Origin: CAVIQK01 sp964613035
GTDB lineage: Bacteria > Bacillota > Clostridia > Christensenellales > DTU072
DNA length: 64,000 bases
Assembly (NCBI GenBank): GCA_964613035.1
Contig: CAZTFQ010000006.1
Span: 1-64,000, forward strand
Direction of reading: 5' to 3'
Shown here: one piece after another, positions 39,365 through 48,621 of the stretch
Layout of the letters: every line of letters starts with the position of its first letter
Numbering within the stretch: the first letter of the stretch is position 1
The notes under the pieces: generated by a model
Database searches by the model: none
The model's input: only the letters and a program-made list of their open reading frames with translations
What the model was told of the DNA's origin: nothing
Translations under genes and position numbers: made by a program

Positions 39365-41904
39365 TGCGCCATTTTTTCTAAAATAAAGCTTTCTATTACG
39401 TCGCCGACCTGAATGTCGTTGAAGTTTTGGATACCGATACCGCATTCGAGGTTGAAGTTGACCTCTTTTACGTCGTCCTTTTCTCTCTTGAGGGAAGAAA
39501 TTTCGCCTTCATACACGATAACGCCTTCTCTTAAGAGTCGGACTTTGGCACCTCTGACGATCTTACCGTCTTTTACCATACAACCTGCGATATTGCCTAC
39601 GCCGGTGATTCTGAAGACCTGACGTATCTCGGCTCTGCCAATATACTTCTCGTTGAACTTAGGACTGAGCAAGCCTTTTACCGCATTACCGATATCGTCG
39701 ATGACGTCGTAAATAACGCGATAGGTTCTGATATCGATTTTCGATCTTTCGGCTTCCGTCTTAGCTTTGTTATCAGGACGTACGTTAAACCCTATGATGA
39801 TGGTGTAATCCGTTTTCGCGAGCATGATATCGGACTCGTTGATAGCGCCGACGCCGCTGTGCATAATGTTGATTTTAACCTCTTCGTTGGAGAGTTTTTC
39901 GACGGATTGTTTGACCGCTTCTACCGATCCTTGAACATCCGCCTTAATTATAACGTTGAGGTGAGTGAGTTTTTCTTCACTCGTAGCGTTGAGCATATCC
40001 TCGAGCGTCTTGATTTTGGGTCCGGATTCTTGCTGTTTTGCCCTACTTCTCAGATCCGAAACTTTACGGACGAGGCTGATATCGCTAGTAGACATAACCT
40101 GGTCGCCGGCATTGGGGACTTCGGAAAAACCGAGTACCTGCACCGGGATGGACGGACCGGCGGATTTAATTTCTTTACCCGCGTCGGAATACATCGCTCT
40201 GACTTTACCCGTAACGGTATCGGCTATGATATAGTCGCCGACTTTGAGGGTACCGTTCTGAACCAACACGGTCGCGACGGGTCCCATTCCTTTATCCAAG
40301 CGAGCTTCGATTATAGCGCCTTTTGCCTGACGATCCGCATTGGCTTTGAGCTCCATCATCTCGGCAACGAGAAGTATCGTGTTGAGTAATTCATCGATAT
40401 TTTCGCCGGTCTTGGCAGAGACTTTAACCACGGGAACTCTTCCGCCCCATTCTTCGGGGAGGATATCGTAGTTGGTTAACTGTTGAAGAACTCTTCCGGG
40501 GTCAGCGGCGGGTTTATCGATCTTGTTGACGGCGATTATTATTTCTACGCCTGCCGCTTTTGCGTGATTGATGGCTTCGACGGTCTGAGGCATAATACCG
40601 TCGTCCGCCGCTACGACGATTACCGCGATATCGGTAACGTTGGCGCCTCTCATTCTCATAGAAGTGAATGCTTCGTGACCGGGAGTATCGAGGAAGGTGA
40701 TCGTACCGCCGTCAGCGGTTTTAATCGTATAAGCGCCTATATGCTGCGTTATACCGCCTGCTTCTCCCGACGCGACGTGAGACTTACGGATATAGTCCAG
40801 AATGGACGTTTTGCCGTGGTCGACGTGCCCCATAATAGTGACTATCGGAGGACGAGGACTAAGGTCTTTTTCATCGTCGACGACTTCATGCAGCTCTACG
40901 AGTTTTTCTTCCGAAGTTTTTTCCGCTTTTAATTCTAAGGTTATGCCGAATTCCATCGCGATAAGCGAAGCGGTTTCAAAATCGATGAAATCGTTAATCG
41001 TCTTATTGATATCGAGCATAAAGAGCGTCTTGATTATTTCGGCACCCGTTTTACCGATTTTTTCGCTGAGTTGCTTCACGGTAAGGGTCGGAGTCGTAAT
41101 AATCGCATGATCTATGGTCTGCTGCTGTTGAGAAACTTTTTTACCTTTTTCCGAACGAGCTTTTCTAATCTTAACTATTTCGCCGGTCTCTTCGTCGTAT
41201 TCGACGAGGGAGTTATCCAGCATATACCCTCTGGAAACCTGAGCTTTTTTATTAACGACTCTCTTGTCGTCGAAAATCGAACGAGAATCCTTACCCGACA
41301 CGCCCTTCTTCTTATTCTGCACACCTGATACGGGTTGAGGCATTTGCGGTCTGTCCGCCGTCGGACGCTGCTGATACGACACGGAGCCGGGGGCTTGAGG
41401 TCTGGGTCCCGAAGTCTGAGGACGCTGATATCTCGGGCGTTGTGGAGCGGGATTATCCTCGGGGATATAAAATCTGACTGCGGGCTTCTTAGGCTCTTCG
41501 GCAGGCTTGGCTTCGACGGGAGCGGCTTCTTTTACGGGTGCCGTCGGAGTCGACGTAGCCTGCGGCTCTTCCGAAACGACGACGTTGTCGACCGCGTTAT
41601 TTTCCGAGGGGGTCTCGGGGACTACAACGTTAGACGCCTCTCTGAAAAGATCGTTACGCTCTCTCTCGAGTTCGGCTTTGGCTTTAGCCTCCTTTTCTTT
41701 TTCGGAAAGCTCTTTAAGAAGTTTTTCTTCCATAGCCTTTTCTATTTCCTCGCGTCTTTTAGAGAGCTCGTTGATAGAAGACGAAATTTCGTCTCTTTTA
41801 TTTTTTATCGAAGCAATAAGCTGTTGATAATCACCGTTGATAAAAACCGCTATTTGCTTAAAAACGTTTTCTTTATTTTCGGTCTGATTGACTTGTTCAA
41901 CCAT
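39361..41904 (-). CDS. infB: Translation initiation factor IF-2
   Basis: The 847-residue protein has a charged coiled-coil N-terminus (about 1-80), a Pro/Ala/Gln/Arg-rich linker (about 95-215), the IF2N domain (TLTVKQLSEKIGKTGAEIIKTL), and the GTPase core with GHVDHGKTS, DTPGHEAFTSMRMRGA and NKIDKP. OB-like domain II, domain III and the C-terminal fMet-tRNA-binding domain follow. It is preceded by ylxR (one base) and followed by rbfA. Confidence 0.97.
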   Translation of the reverse strand: MVEQVNQTENKENVFKQIAVFINGDYQQLIASIKNKRDEISSSINELSKRREEIEKAMEEKLLKELSEKEKEAKAKAELERERNDLFREASNVVVPETPSENNAVDNVVVSEEPQATSTPTAPVKEAAPVEAKPAEEPKKPAVRFYIPEDNPAPQRPRYQRPQTSGPRPQAPGSVSYQQRPTADRPQMPQPVSGVQNKKKGVSGKDSRSIFDDKRVVNKKAQVSRGYMLDNSLVEYDEETGEIVKIRKARSEKGKKVSQQQQTIDHAIITTPTLTVKQLSEKIGKTGAEIIKTLFMLDINKTINDFIDFETASLIAMEFGITLELKAEKTSEEKLVELHEVVDDEKDLSPRPPIVTIMGHVDHGKTSILDYIRKSHVASGEAGGITQHIGAYTIKTADGGTITFLDTPGHEAFTSMRMRGANVTDIAVIVVAADDGIMPQTVEAINHAKAAGVEIIIAVNKIDKPAADPGRVLQQLTNYDILPEEWGGRVPVVKVSAKTGENIDELLNTILLVAEMMELKANADRQAKGAIIEARLDKGMGPVATVLVQNGTLKVGDYIIADTVTGKVRAMYSDAGKEIKSAGPSIPVQVLGFSEVPNAGDQVMSTSDISLVRKVSDLRSRAKQQESGPKIKTLEDMLNATSEEKLTHLNVIIKADVQGSVEAVKQSVEKLSNEEVKINIMHSGVGAINESDIMLAKTDYTIIIGFNVRPDNKAKTEAERSKIDIRTYRVIYDVIDDIGNAVKGLLSPKFNEKYIGRAEIRQVFRITGVGNIAGCMVKDGKIVRGAKVRLLREGVIVYEGEISSLKREKDDVKEVNFNLECGIGIQNFNDIQVGDVIESFILEKMAQ

Positions 41905-41905
41905 G

Positions 41906-42184
41906 CTAATCTCCTTTTGATTTTTTCACCGCATCGATAACTGCGTCATACAATTCATCCGAAACGGCGACGTTGAGCGCCCGTCTTATAGCGGCGCGTT
42001 TTTTCGCAAGTTCTGCACACTCTATATCCTTGCATATATACGCGCCTCTGCCGTCGACTTTACCAACGGTATCTATAGCTACGGTTCCCGTGGACGTCTT
42101 TACTATCCTAATGAAATTATCGGGCGAAGCGTGTTTTTTGCAAACAATGCACATTCTGTCGCCTTTGCTACCTTTTACGTTCAC
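41906..42184 (-). CDS. YlxR family RNA-binding protein (RNase P modulator RnpM)
   Basis: The protein of about 92 residues has the YlxR signature CIVCKKHASPDNFIRIV near its start and GRGAYICKD, with the Cys pair positions kept and a helical C-terminus. It lies between nusA and infB, its standard place. YlxR/RnpM modulates RNase P activity in Bacillus. The start is uncertain: GTG 42184 gives the family's usual ten residues before the first Cys; GTG 42208 and ATG 42151 are alternatives. No ribosome site is visible, so coupling to nusA is likely. Confidence 0.88.
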   Translation of the reverse strand: MNVKGSKGDRMCIVCKKHASPDNFIRIVKTSTGTVAIDTVGKVDGRGAYICKDIECAELAKKRAAIRRALNVAVSDELYDAVIDAVKKSKGD

Positions 42185-42185
42185 T

Positions 42186-43292
42186 TTAGTTATCTTCGCC
42201 GTTATCACCGGGGAACATATTGGAATACGGTTTCACGTCGATCTTAATACCCGTAAGGCGTGCCGCGAGACGAGCGTTTTGACCGCCTCTGCCGATAGCT
42301 AAAGACAACTTATCGTCGGGTACGAGCACGATGGCTTGATTCTCAGACTCGTTGAATTGTACCATTCTGACCTTAGCGGGGGACAGAGCTCTGACGATAT
42401 ATTCGTAAGGCTCGGGGCAATAAGGAATAACGTCGATTTTTTCGCCGCCGAGTTCGTTAACGATGGCATTGACTCTTACACCCTTGGCACCGATACAAGA
42501 TCCGAGAGCGTCCACGTTGGGGTCGTCGCTGTAGACGGACATCTTGGTACGGTATCCCGCTTCTCTGACGATGTTTTTAACTTTTACGAGACCTGTTTTA
42601 AGCTCGGGGACTTCCATTTCGAAAAGTTTACGAACGAAACCGGCGCAGCTTCTGGAGACGAGTACTTGCGTGGCGCCCTTGGCATTGGTGCGGACGTGCT
42701 TGACGTATACCTTAATTTTATCGTTGATGTTATAATGCTCGCCGTAAACCTGATCTTGTCTACCCATAACGCCTTCTAGAAGAGTACCGACAATCTGAAC
42801 GTAAACGGTATCGTTTTCGATACGAATAACGACCGCCTGCATAATTTCGCCCTCTTTATCGGTCATTTCTTTCATAATCTGATCGCGTTTGATTTCGTTA
42901 AGACGCTGCTGAATGACCTGTTTTGCGGTCTGTGCGGCTATACGAGAAAACTCATACGGAGTAACTTCTTCCGATATGATATCGCCTGCTTTGGCGTCGG
43001 GCTTAATGTCTCTGGCTTCTTCCTCGGTCAGCTCGTAATCTTTCTCGGGGGTGTCGCCTTCGATAACTTTGTAATAAGCCATATATTTGATAAGATTTTT
43101 TTCGGGATTAAGCGTAACGACGACGCAACGGCTCTCTCCGCTTTCCTTTTTATAAGCGGACGCCAGTCCAGATTCAATCGAAGCTATAAGCTGTTCTTTA
43201 TCAAGCTTATACTCGTTTTCAAGAAGCTCAAGAGCCGCGAAAAATTCTCTGTTGGCTTCTTCTCTCATCCTTAATTCTTTCGCTTTTGCCAT
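42186..43292 (-). CDS. nusA: Transcription termination/antitermination factor NusA
   Basis: The 368-residue protein has an RNA polymerase-binding N-terminal domain (FFAALELLENEYKLDKEQLIASIESGL), an S1 domain with ...VRIENDTVYVQIVGTLLEGVM, and two KH domains ending in LSLAIGRGGQNARLAARLTGIKIDV. The acidic repeats of E. coli NusA are absent, as usual in Bacillota. ATG 43292 has GGAGG eleven bases upstream; a more upstream TTG lies within that ribosome site. Confidence 0.97.
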   Translation of the reverse strand: MAKAKELRMREEANREFFAALELLENEYKLDKEQLIASIESGLASAYKKESGESRCVVVTLNPEKNLIKYMAYYKVIEGDTPEKDYELTEEEARDIKPDAKAGDIISEEVTPYEFSRIAAQTAKQVIQQRLNEIKRDQIMKEMTDKEGEIMQAVVIRIENDTVYVQIVGTLLEGVMGRQDQVYGEHYNINDKIKVYVKHVRTNAKGATQVLVSRSCAGFVRKLFEMEVPELKTGLVKVKNIVREAGYRTKMSVYSDDPNVDALGSCIGAKGVRVNAIVNELGGEKIDVIPYCPEPYEYIVRALSPAKVRMVQFNESENQAIVLVPDDKLSLAIGRGGQNARLAARLTGIKIDVKPYSNMFPGDNGEDN

Positions 43293-43313
43293 TTTTGTGT
43301 AGTCCTCCAAAAA

Positions 43314-43769
43314 TTAAAATTTGATATAAGGTTGCAATTTTTTTATTGCCGATTTTTCTATTTTTCTTTCTTTTCCGTCGATAGACAGCGTAAAACTATC
43401 TTCGTCGTACCCGACAAGTATTCCGTGGACGCGTTTGTTGCCGTCAGAGTCTCTTTTGATATAGATAGCTTCCAGTTCTTCGTCCAAATTACGTCTGTAA
43501 TCGTCTTCCGTAACCACGGGACGGTCAAGTCCCGGAGAAGAAACGTTGAGATTATACTGAGCTCCGTCGCTCGGGTCCAAGGTCTCCAATACAGGCGTAA
43601 TAGCCTCGTCTACCTTAATACAATCGTCAAAACCGATTCCGCCTTTTTTGAAAATATAAACGACGAGAGCTTTAACCCCGAATTGAGTTTTATATTCCGC
43701 GTCGACCAGTTCGTATCCCAGTCCTTCTATTACGGGCGTAATAGAAAATTTGATTTTATTAAGGTCCAT
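43314..43769 (-). CDS. rimP: Ribosome maturation factor RimP
   Basis: The 151-residue protein has the RimP N-domain (ITPVIEGLGYELVDAEYKTQFGVKALVVYIFKKGGIGFDDCIKVDEAI), the junction NVSSPGLDRPV, and an Sm-like C-domain (VHGILVGYDEDSFTLSIDGKE). It matures the 30S subunit. AAGGAG precedes the ATG. It heads rimP-nusA-ylxR-infB and is separated from the PolC-like exonuclease gene by 104 bp containing a promoter-like element and a strong hairpin. Confidence 0.96.
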   Translation of the reverse strand: MDLNKIKFSITPVIEGLGYELVDAEYKTQFGVKALVVYIFKKGGIGFDDCIKVDEAITPVLETLDPSDGAQYNLNVSSPGLDRPVVTEDDYRRNLDEELEAIYIKRDSDGNKRVHGILVGYDEDSFTLSIDGKERKIEKSAIKKLQPYIKF

Positions 43770-43788
43770 ATCGAGCTCCTTATAGCAC

Positions 43789-43814
43789 TGAGAGCGACCC
43801 GAGGGTCGCTCTCA
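43789..43814. other. GC-rich hairpin in the rimP leader
   Basis: Perfect 11-bp arms TGAGAGCGACC / GGTCGCTCTCA (43789-43799 and 43804-43814) enclose a 4-nt loop. No T-run follows in either direction, so it is not a standard terminator. It ends only eight bases before the rimP ribosome site on the minus strand. Confidence 0.6.
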
Positions 43815-43837
43815 AACGTGACAAGCATATTCAAGTA

Positions 43838-43865
43838 CTTATATATTAACATATAATATTCTCAA
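43838..43865 (-). promoter_or_regulatory. Possible internal promoter for rimP-nusA-infB
   Basis: On the minus strand TTGAGA (43860-43865), a 16-bp spacer and TATAAG (43838-43843) lie just after the end of the PolC-like exonuclease gene. An alternative pairing, TTGCAT-17-TAATAT, overlaps it. Confidence 0.4.
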
Positions 43866-43873
43866 ATGCAAGG

Positions 43874-45430
43874 CTAATATTCAATTTTTTTTGCAATTAA
43901 TATAAATAATTTGGCGGTAGCTATGGCATCGTTGATTGCGCGGTGTGCTCCGTCGAGGTTTATGTCCAGCTCTCCGCAGAGATATCCGAGATTAAATTTT
44001 TTGAATTGCGGAAAAATCTGTCTTGATAACGTAAGCGTATCGTACACGGTATTATCGAACTTATATCCTACGTCTCTTGCTCTTCCTACGATGAAGCCCA
44101 TATCGAAAGGAGCGTTATGCGCGACCAGCGAACATCCGTAGCAAAACTTATAGAAGTCTCCGATGACTCTGTTAAAAGCGGGTGCTCTGTCGACCATATC
44201 CTGGGTTATGTTGGTCAACTCGACTATTTCTCTCGACAATTTTTCCTGAGGATTGACGAAGGTTGAAAAAGTCTCTACGATTTTTCCTTTAGAAACTTTG
44301 ACACCGGCTATTTCGATAACTTTGTTAATATCGGAATTAAGCCCCGTCGTCTCTGTATCGAATACGACGAAATCGTTTTGTTCCAAAATGGGAGGCAGAG
44401 CCTTTTCGACGCTCTCGAACATCGATAAATTTTCGTAGACTTCTTCTTTATACGGCTCGGGTTTGACAACCGTATAAGACTTGGGGACGGGAAGATATTT
44501 GATATCCGTTATCGCTTTTTCGAAATCTATATCTATGAGTGCCACGGAATATAGCGACATGGAATATTTAGAGTAATAAGTATCGTATCCCACTCGCCCT
44601 TCCACGACGACTTTGTCGTTCTCTTTTAGTTTAAGCATCGTCTCGACCTGATTGACGGTCTTGGGGAAGTATTTAACGTCCATAACGGCACCGGTCGTAT
44701 CGTCCAATCTGAAAAGAAAGTACTTAAGTTCCGGATGCTTATTCCAGTCTTTGACCTGCATACCGACGATTTTTCCGGTAACGCAGACCCTGTCGTACTC
44801 GGACTTGGTCGAAAGCACGTCTTTGATATACTTGGCGCGACGGGTAATATTGCCTATAAGAGCTTCTTTCATCTGATAATTCATTATATGCTGAGGCGCA
44901 CCCGCGACGTCGGTTATGGTTATGGCTTCTTCCTGATAGACGTCTTTTAGCGAAACTTCAGACGATTCTATGAACTGCTTATCGAGATAATTCTGTAATC
45001 TTTCCACGAAAGCCGACGATTTGCAAAAATCCAAAACGGGCTTGGAAACGGATATGACTATTTCTATAAATTCCCCTTCGTTAATTTTAACGAAAACGTC
45101 GTCGCCGTTGATTTTAGGAGAAAGCAGGCGACTTTCGTTGGCTATAAAATCTCCTACGGCTTTTCTTACCTGCGACTCGGACGTCTCGGTCTTCTTGAAT
45201 TTGATTTTTATAGTCATGTCCTCCGGAATAATGCCGGAAGCTATCGCGTACAACTTACTTCTTAAAGGTCTGTCGTAGCCGGGTTTTTCCGAAAGATACT
45301 CGTCGAACTTACCTGACGGAACAAGTAACGTGACGGTTATTTTGTCACCGTCTATTTCCGCATCCGAAAGTTTGAAAAACTGTTCTTCTTTGTCCAAACG
45401 TTTATTAAGTTCGTAAATAAAATTCCCCAT
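43874..45430 (-). CDS. PolC-derived protein: N-terminal and OB domains plus DEDDh exonuclease, no PHP or polymerase
   Basis: The 518-residue protein occupies the polC position between ispG and rimP. Residues 1-200 resemble the PolC N-terminal region, 213-302 form an OB fold (RVCVTGKIVGMQVK...), and 354-518 are a DEDDh 3'-5' exonuclease with Asp358/Glu360 (FDTETTG), Asp443 (HNAPFD), His496 and Asp501 (HRAINDAIA). Full PolC is about 1400 residues with a PHP domain split around the exonuclease and a C-family polymerase after it; both are absent and the protein ends right after the exonuclease fold. Catalytic residues are intact, so it probably acts as a stand-alone nuclease, perhaps proofreading for a DnaE polymerase. 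It begins at the stop codon of ispG. Confidence 0.88.
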   Translation of the reverse strand: MGNFIYELNKRLDKEEQFFKLSDAEIDGDKITVTLLVPSGKFDEYLSEKPGYDRPLRSKLYAIASGIIPEDMTIKIKFKKTETSESQVRKAVGDFIANESRLLSPKINGDDVFVKINEGEFIEIVISVSKPVLDFCKSSAFVERLQNYLDKQFIESSEVSLKDVYQEEAITITDVAGAPQHIMNYQMKEALIGNITRRAKYIKDVLSTKSEYDRVCVTGKIVGMQVKDWNKHPELKYFLFRLDDTTGAVMDVKYFPKTVNQVETMLKLKENDKVVVEGRVGYDTYYSKYSMSLYSVALIDIDFEKAITDIKYLPVPKSYTVVKPEPYKEEVYENLSMFESVEKALPPILEQNDFVVFDTETTGLNSDINKVIEIAGVKVSKGKIVETFSTFVNPQEKLSREIVELTNITQDMVDRAPAFNRVIGDFYKFCYGCSLVAHNAPFDMGFIVGRARDVGYKFDNTVYDTLTLSRQIFPQFKKFNLGYLCGELDINLDGAHRAINDAIATAKLFILIAKKIEY

Positions 45431-46443
45431 TACAGTTCTCCGACGTACTTCAACAATTCTTCTTCTATATCTTCGTTTTTAACGGTTTTTACTCTTTCTC
45501 CCTTGTTAAACAAAATAGAGTAATCTTTGCCTCCCGCAATACCCACGTCGGCGTCTCGACCTTCTCCGAGTCCGTTAACGATACAGCCCATAACGGCTAT
45601 TTTTATATTTTTATGTATATTTCCCACGGATTTTTCAACTTTCGTAGCCAATCCTTCCACATCGATCACCGTCCGACCGCAGGTGGGGCAAGCGACGACT
45701 TTAGGCATATCTTGTCGGAGCCCCAGATAATTGAGGATTTTTCTTGCGACGTATACTTCCTGCACGGGGTCTCCGGCAATCGAAACTCTGACCGTATCGC
45801 CAATTCCGTCAACGAGAAGTGCGCCCAGAGCCATTGCCGACTGAAGTCTGGCGGTTTCGCCTACTCCCGCTTCCGTCAATCCTAGATGAAGAGGATGATC
45901 GGTCTTTTTCGACAGTAGTCTATAGGCATCGATTGTTTCTCTGACGTCACTGCTCTTTACCGCCAATACTAAATCGTAAAAGCCTAATTCTTCCAATTTA
46001 GACGCGGCATCGAGGCATAAATCGACCATTTTTTGAGAAGTTACTTCTCCTTTTACGGAGCCGCGGTTGACGCCTACCCTTATAGGTACGCGATAATCGG
46101 TAGCGCATTTTACGATATCCTTAATAACGTTAAGAGGCGTGTTGCCGGGATTAAGACGGACTTTTTTCGCACCGGCTTCAATGGCTTTTATGGCGACTTT
46201 TGTGTCGAAATGTATATCGGCAATAAGCGGAACGTCAGAATTAGCGGCTATTTCCTTAAATGCCGCCGCAGCGTCGTCGTCCTGTACCGTTACTCTTACT
46301 AAATCCGCGCCCGCTGCCGCAAGTCGTCTTATTTGCTCGACTGTAGCGGATACGTCCCTCGTATCCGTATTGGTCATCGTTTGTACGGGAATAAAGCTAT
46401 TGTCGCCGATAACAACGTTACCTACGTTAACTGTCTTTTTCAT
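45430..46443 (-). CDS. ispG: 4-hydroxy-3-methylbut-2-enyl diphosphate synthase (flavodoxin/ferredoxin)
   Basis: The 337-residue protein begins MKKTVNVGNVVIGDN and has the TIM-barrel start PVQTMTNTDT...DLVRVTVQ, RLNPGN and RVGVNRGS. The [4Fe-4S] cysteines are in VACPTCGRT and GCIVNGLGE. It makes HMBPP, the substrate of the IspH-S1 fusion at 7.8 kb. An in-frame extension upstream to 46650 lies in rseP and is spurious. The first base of its stop overlaps the ATG of the next gene. Confidence 0.96.
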   Translation of the reverse strand: MKKTVNVGNVVIGDNSFIPVQTMTNTDTRDVSATVEQIRRLAAAGADLVRVTVQDDDAAAAFKEIAANSDVPLIADIHFDTKVAIKAIEAGAKKVRLNPGNTPLNVIKDIVKCATDYRVPIRVGVNRGSVKGEVTSQKMVDLCLDAASKLEELGFYDLVLAVKSSDVRETIDAYRLLSKKTDHPLHLGLTEAGVGETARLQSAMALGALLVDGIGDTVRVSIAGDPVQEVYVARKILNYLGLRQDMPKVVACPTCGRTVIDVEGLATKVEKSVGNIHKNIKIAVMGCIVNGLGEGRDADVGIAGGKDYSILFNKGERVKTVKNEDIEEELLKYVGEL

Positions 46444-46445
46444 AA

Positions 46446-47525
46446 TCACATTATCAAAAATTGGAATACGTCCGCGAATATCGCGAATCCGAACAGGAGT
46501 AATAATCCTGCTGTGTGAATAATCGCCTCGACTTTTCGCGGGACGGGTTTTCTGAATATCCATTCTATTAAAACGAATACGATTCTGCCGCCGTCCAGCG
46601 CGGGTAAAGGAAGCAAATTCATTATTGCAAGATTTGCCGAAATGATGCAAACGAGATAAAGAAGGCTGGAAAAACCTGCCGAAGCGGAATCTGCCATGGC
46701 TTTAATGGTAGTTACGGTGCCGCCTACGGCAGACATACCGAGCTGACCCGTAATCAGCTTACCGAGGATTGCCAGCACGCTGTATACTATATAGAAGGCA
46801 AATCCGAAAGAGCGACCTATGGCTCTACCGAAAGAAAGTTTAACCGAAGCGAACCCCATACTGAATCCGAACCCGGTGGATTCAACAGTATTACCGTCGT
46901 CGTCGACGTAGGAATAATCGCCTCTCGATAAAACGAAATCTTCCACGGTCCCGTCCTCGCGCATTACTCTGAACTTTACCCCGCCCTCTTGCTTGGCAAG
47001 GAGTTCCGAGAAATCGTTTTGGAGCAAGATATTGACCTGCTTACCGTTGATCCCGAGAATAACGTCTCCTTCTTTTAAGTTTTCCACCGTAGCGGAGGGG
47101 GCTGTTTCGTACACCTGAAGGATTTTCGGCAAAACCTGACCGTAAGCCATAAAGAATATAGCGATAATTATTATACCGGAAACGAAATTAAACATTGCGC
47201 CCGACAAGAGCACGACGATACGTTTCCAAGGTTTTTGGTTATTGAATGCCGTGGGGGACTCATTGCCCTCTTCGTCCTCTCCTTCGAATTGACAGAATCC
47301 GCCCAAAGGAAGCGGACGTATAGAAAAAAGCATCCCGCTCTTAAAACGTTTTTTAAAAATTTTGGGTCCGAAACCGATCCCGAATTCTTCTATCTTAAAG
47401 CCGAGAAGTTTTCCTGCCAAAAAATGTCCGAACTCATGTATGACAATCATGAGCATCAGACAAAGCAGTGCCGCGATAACGTATCCGATATAGGTGAAAA
47501 CTTCTGCCGCGGTGGCTAAAACCAT
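46446..47525 (-). CDS. rseP: Site-2 protease RseP/RasP
   Basis: The 359-residue membrane zinc metalloprotease has the HEFGHF active site in the first helix (about 31-36), GFGPKIFKKR, one PDZ domain (about 140-205, with LKEGDVILGINGKQV) and the C-terminal NLLPLPALDGGR motif. It performs intramembrane cleavage of anti-sigma factors and remnant signal peptides. Position between dxr and ispG is typical of Clostridia. It starts one base after the dxr stop. Confidence 0.96.
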   Translation of the reverse strand: MVLATAAEVFTYIGYVIAALLCLMLMIVIHEFGHFLAGKLLGFKIEEFGIGFGPKIFKKRFKSGMLFSIRPLPLGGFCQFEGEDEEGNESPTAFNNQKPWKRIVVLLSGAMFNFVSGIIIIAIFFMAYGQVLPKILQVYETAPSATVENLKEGDVILGINGKQVNILLQNDFSELLAKQEGGVKFRVMREDGTVEDFVLSRGDYSYVDDDGNTVESTGFGFSMGFASVKLSFGRAIGRSFGFAFYIVYSVLAILGKLITGQLGMSAVGGTVTTIKAMADSASAGFSSLLYLVCIISANLAIMNLLPLPALDGGRIVFVLIEWIFRKPVPRKVEAIIHTAGLLLLFGFAIFADVFQFLIM

Positions 47526-47526
47526 T

Positions 47527-48621
47527 CTATTCTCCTATTAATTCCGAAAGATAAGCTTTTGTCAAAGCATCAATAATAAATATATCATCGATACCTTTAA
47601 TTATTCTGTAAGGTACGTTTTCGATTGCCGATTGAAGATACTCGGCGACGTCGAAGTAGGAAATTTTTCCGTCAAGATATTTTTCTACAAGCATTTCGTC
47701 GGCAGATACGAATACCGTGGAAAAAAACTCGTCTTTATCCGATATGGACTCCGCTATACTAAGCGCCGGGTACTTATTCCTATCGATAGGCTCGAAGCTG
47801 AGACGTCCGAGCTTAACGAGATCCAACGACTCGTAAGGCGTCCCCAGACGCTCGGGGTACGTCATGGCATATTGTATGGGTAATTCCATATTAGGGGTAG
47901 AAAGACTTGCCTTGATCGTACCGTCTTTCATTTCCACCATAGAATGCACGATGCTTTCTCTATGCATAACAGGGACGACGTTCTTTATTCCGAAAAGTCG
48001 TTTGGCTTCTATTATTTCCAAACCCTTATTTACCATCGTGGCGCAATCGACGGTTACTTTACGTCCCATATTCCAATTGGGATGTTTAAGCGCGTCTTTT
48101 CCCGTGGCGCGACTTATTTCATCAATATTTAAATCTCTGAAAGCTCCTCCGGAAGCCGTGATAATAAGTGACTTGACGTTGTCGTACTCTTCCAAACACT
48201 GCCACATGGCGGAATGCTCCGAATCTACGGGTCGAATAGACGCTCCGGTCTCCTTTGCGAGAGCCTTGAGATGCTCGCCGTAACAGACTATACTCTCCTT
48301 ATTGGCGGTGGCGAGAATTTTTCCGGCTCTGATTACCGCCTCGGACGGACGAAGACCGTTGAGCCCTGCTATACCGTTGACGACCAGGTCGATATCTCGA
48401 TACGTATCGGGATCGGAAAGATAATTTTTATCCGACGCCGTAGAATAATTATAGACCTTTTTAGGAGAATATTTACGCTCGAGTTCATTAAGTCCTGCCA
48501 AATCTTTATCGTTGGCGATAAGAGCTAAGGAAAAAAACTCACGATTTCTGTCAAAAACCGTGAGAGTTTGCCTGCCTATAGAGCCTGTCGCGCCCAAAAC
48601 GGCAATACGAAGTTTTTTCAC
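47527..48621 (-). CDS. dxr: 1-deoxy-D-xylulose 5-phosphate reductoisomerase
   Basis: The 364-residue enzyme has KKLRIAVLGATGSIGRQTL (NADPH-binding), ATANKESIV, PVDSEHSAMWQCL (metal-binding Asp/Glu), ASGGAF and HPNWNMGRKVTVDCATMVNKG. It catalyses the first committed MEP-pathway step. The GTG at 48621 overlaps the cdsA TAG as TAGTG and has GGGGT upstream; a GTG at 48639 is an alternative. With ispG and uppS it places isoprenoid precursor supply in this operon. Confidence 0.96.
   Translation of the reverse strand: MKKLRIAVLGATGSIGRQTLTVFDRNREFFSLALIANDKDLAGLNELERKYSPKKVYNYSTASDKNYLSDPDTYRDIDLVVNGIAGLNGLRPSEAVIRAGKILATANKESIVCYGEHLKALAKETGASIRPVDSEHSAMWQCLEEYDNVKSLIITASGGAFRDLNIDEISRATGKDALKHPNWNMGRKVTVDCATMVNKGLEIIEAKRLFGIKNVVPVMHRESIVHSMVEMKDGTIKASLSTPNMELPIQYAMTYPERLGTPYESLDLVKLGRLSFEPIDRNKYPALSIAESISDKDEFFSTVFVSADEMLVEKYLDGKISYFDVAEYLQSAIENVPYRIIKGIDDIFIIDALTKAYLSELIGE

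Noticed and set aside
46444..46650. N-terminal extension of IspG
   Set aside because: It lies antiphase inside the rseP 3' end, is low-quality protein sequence, and IspG homology begins at the ATG at 46443.
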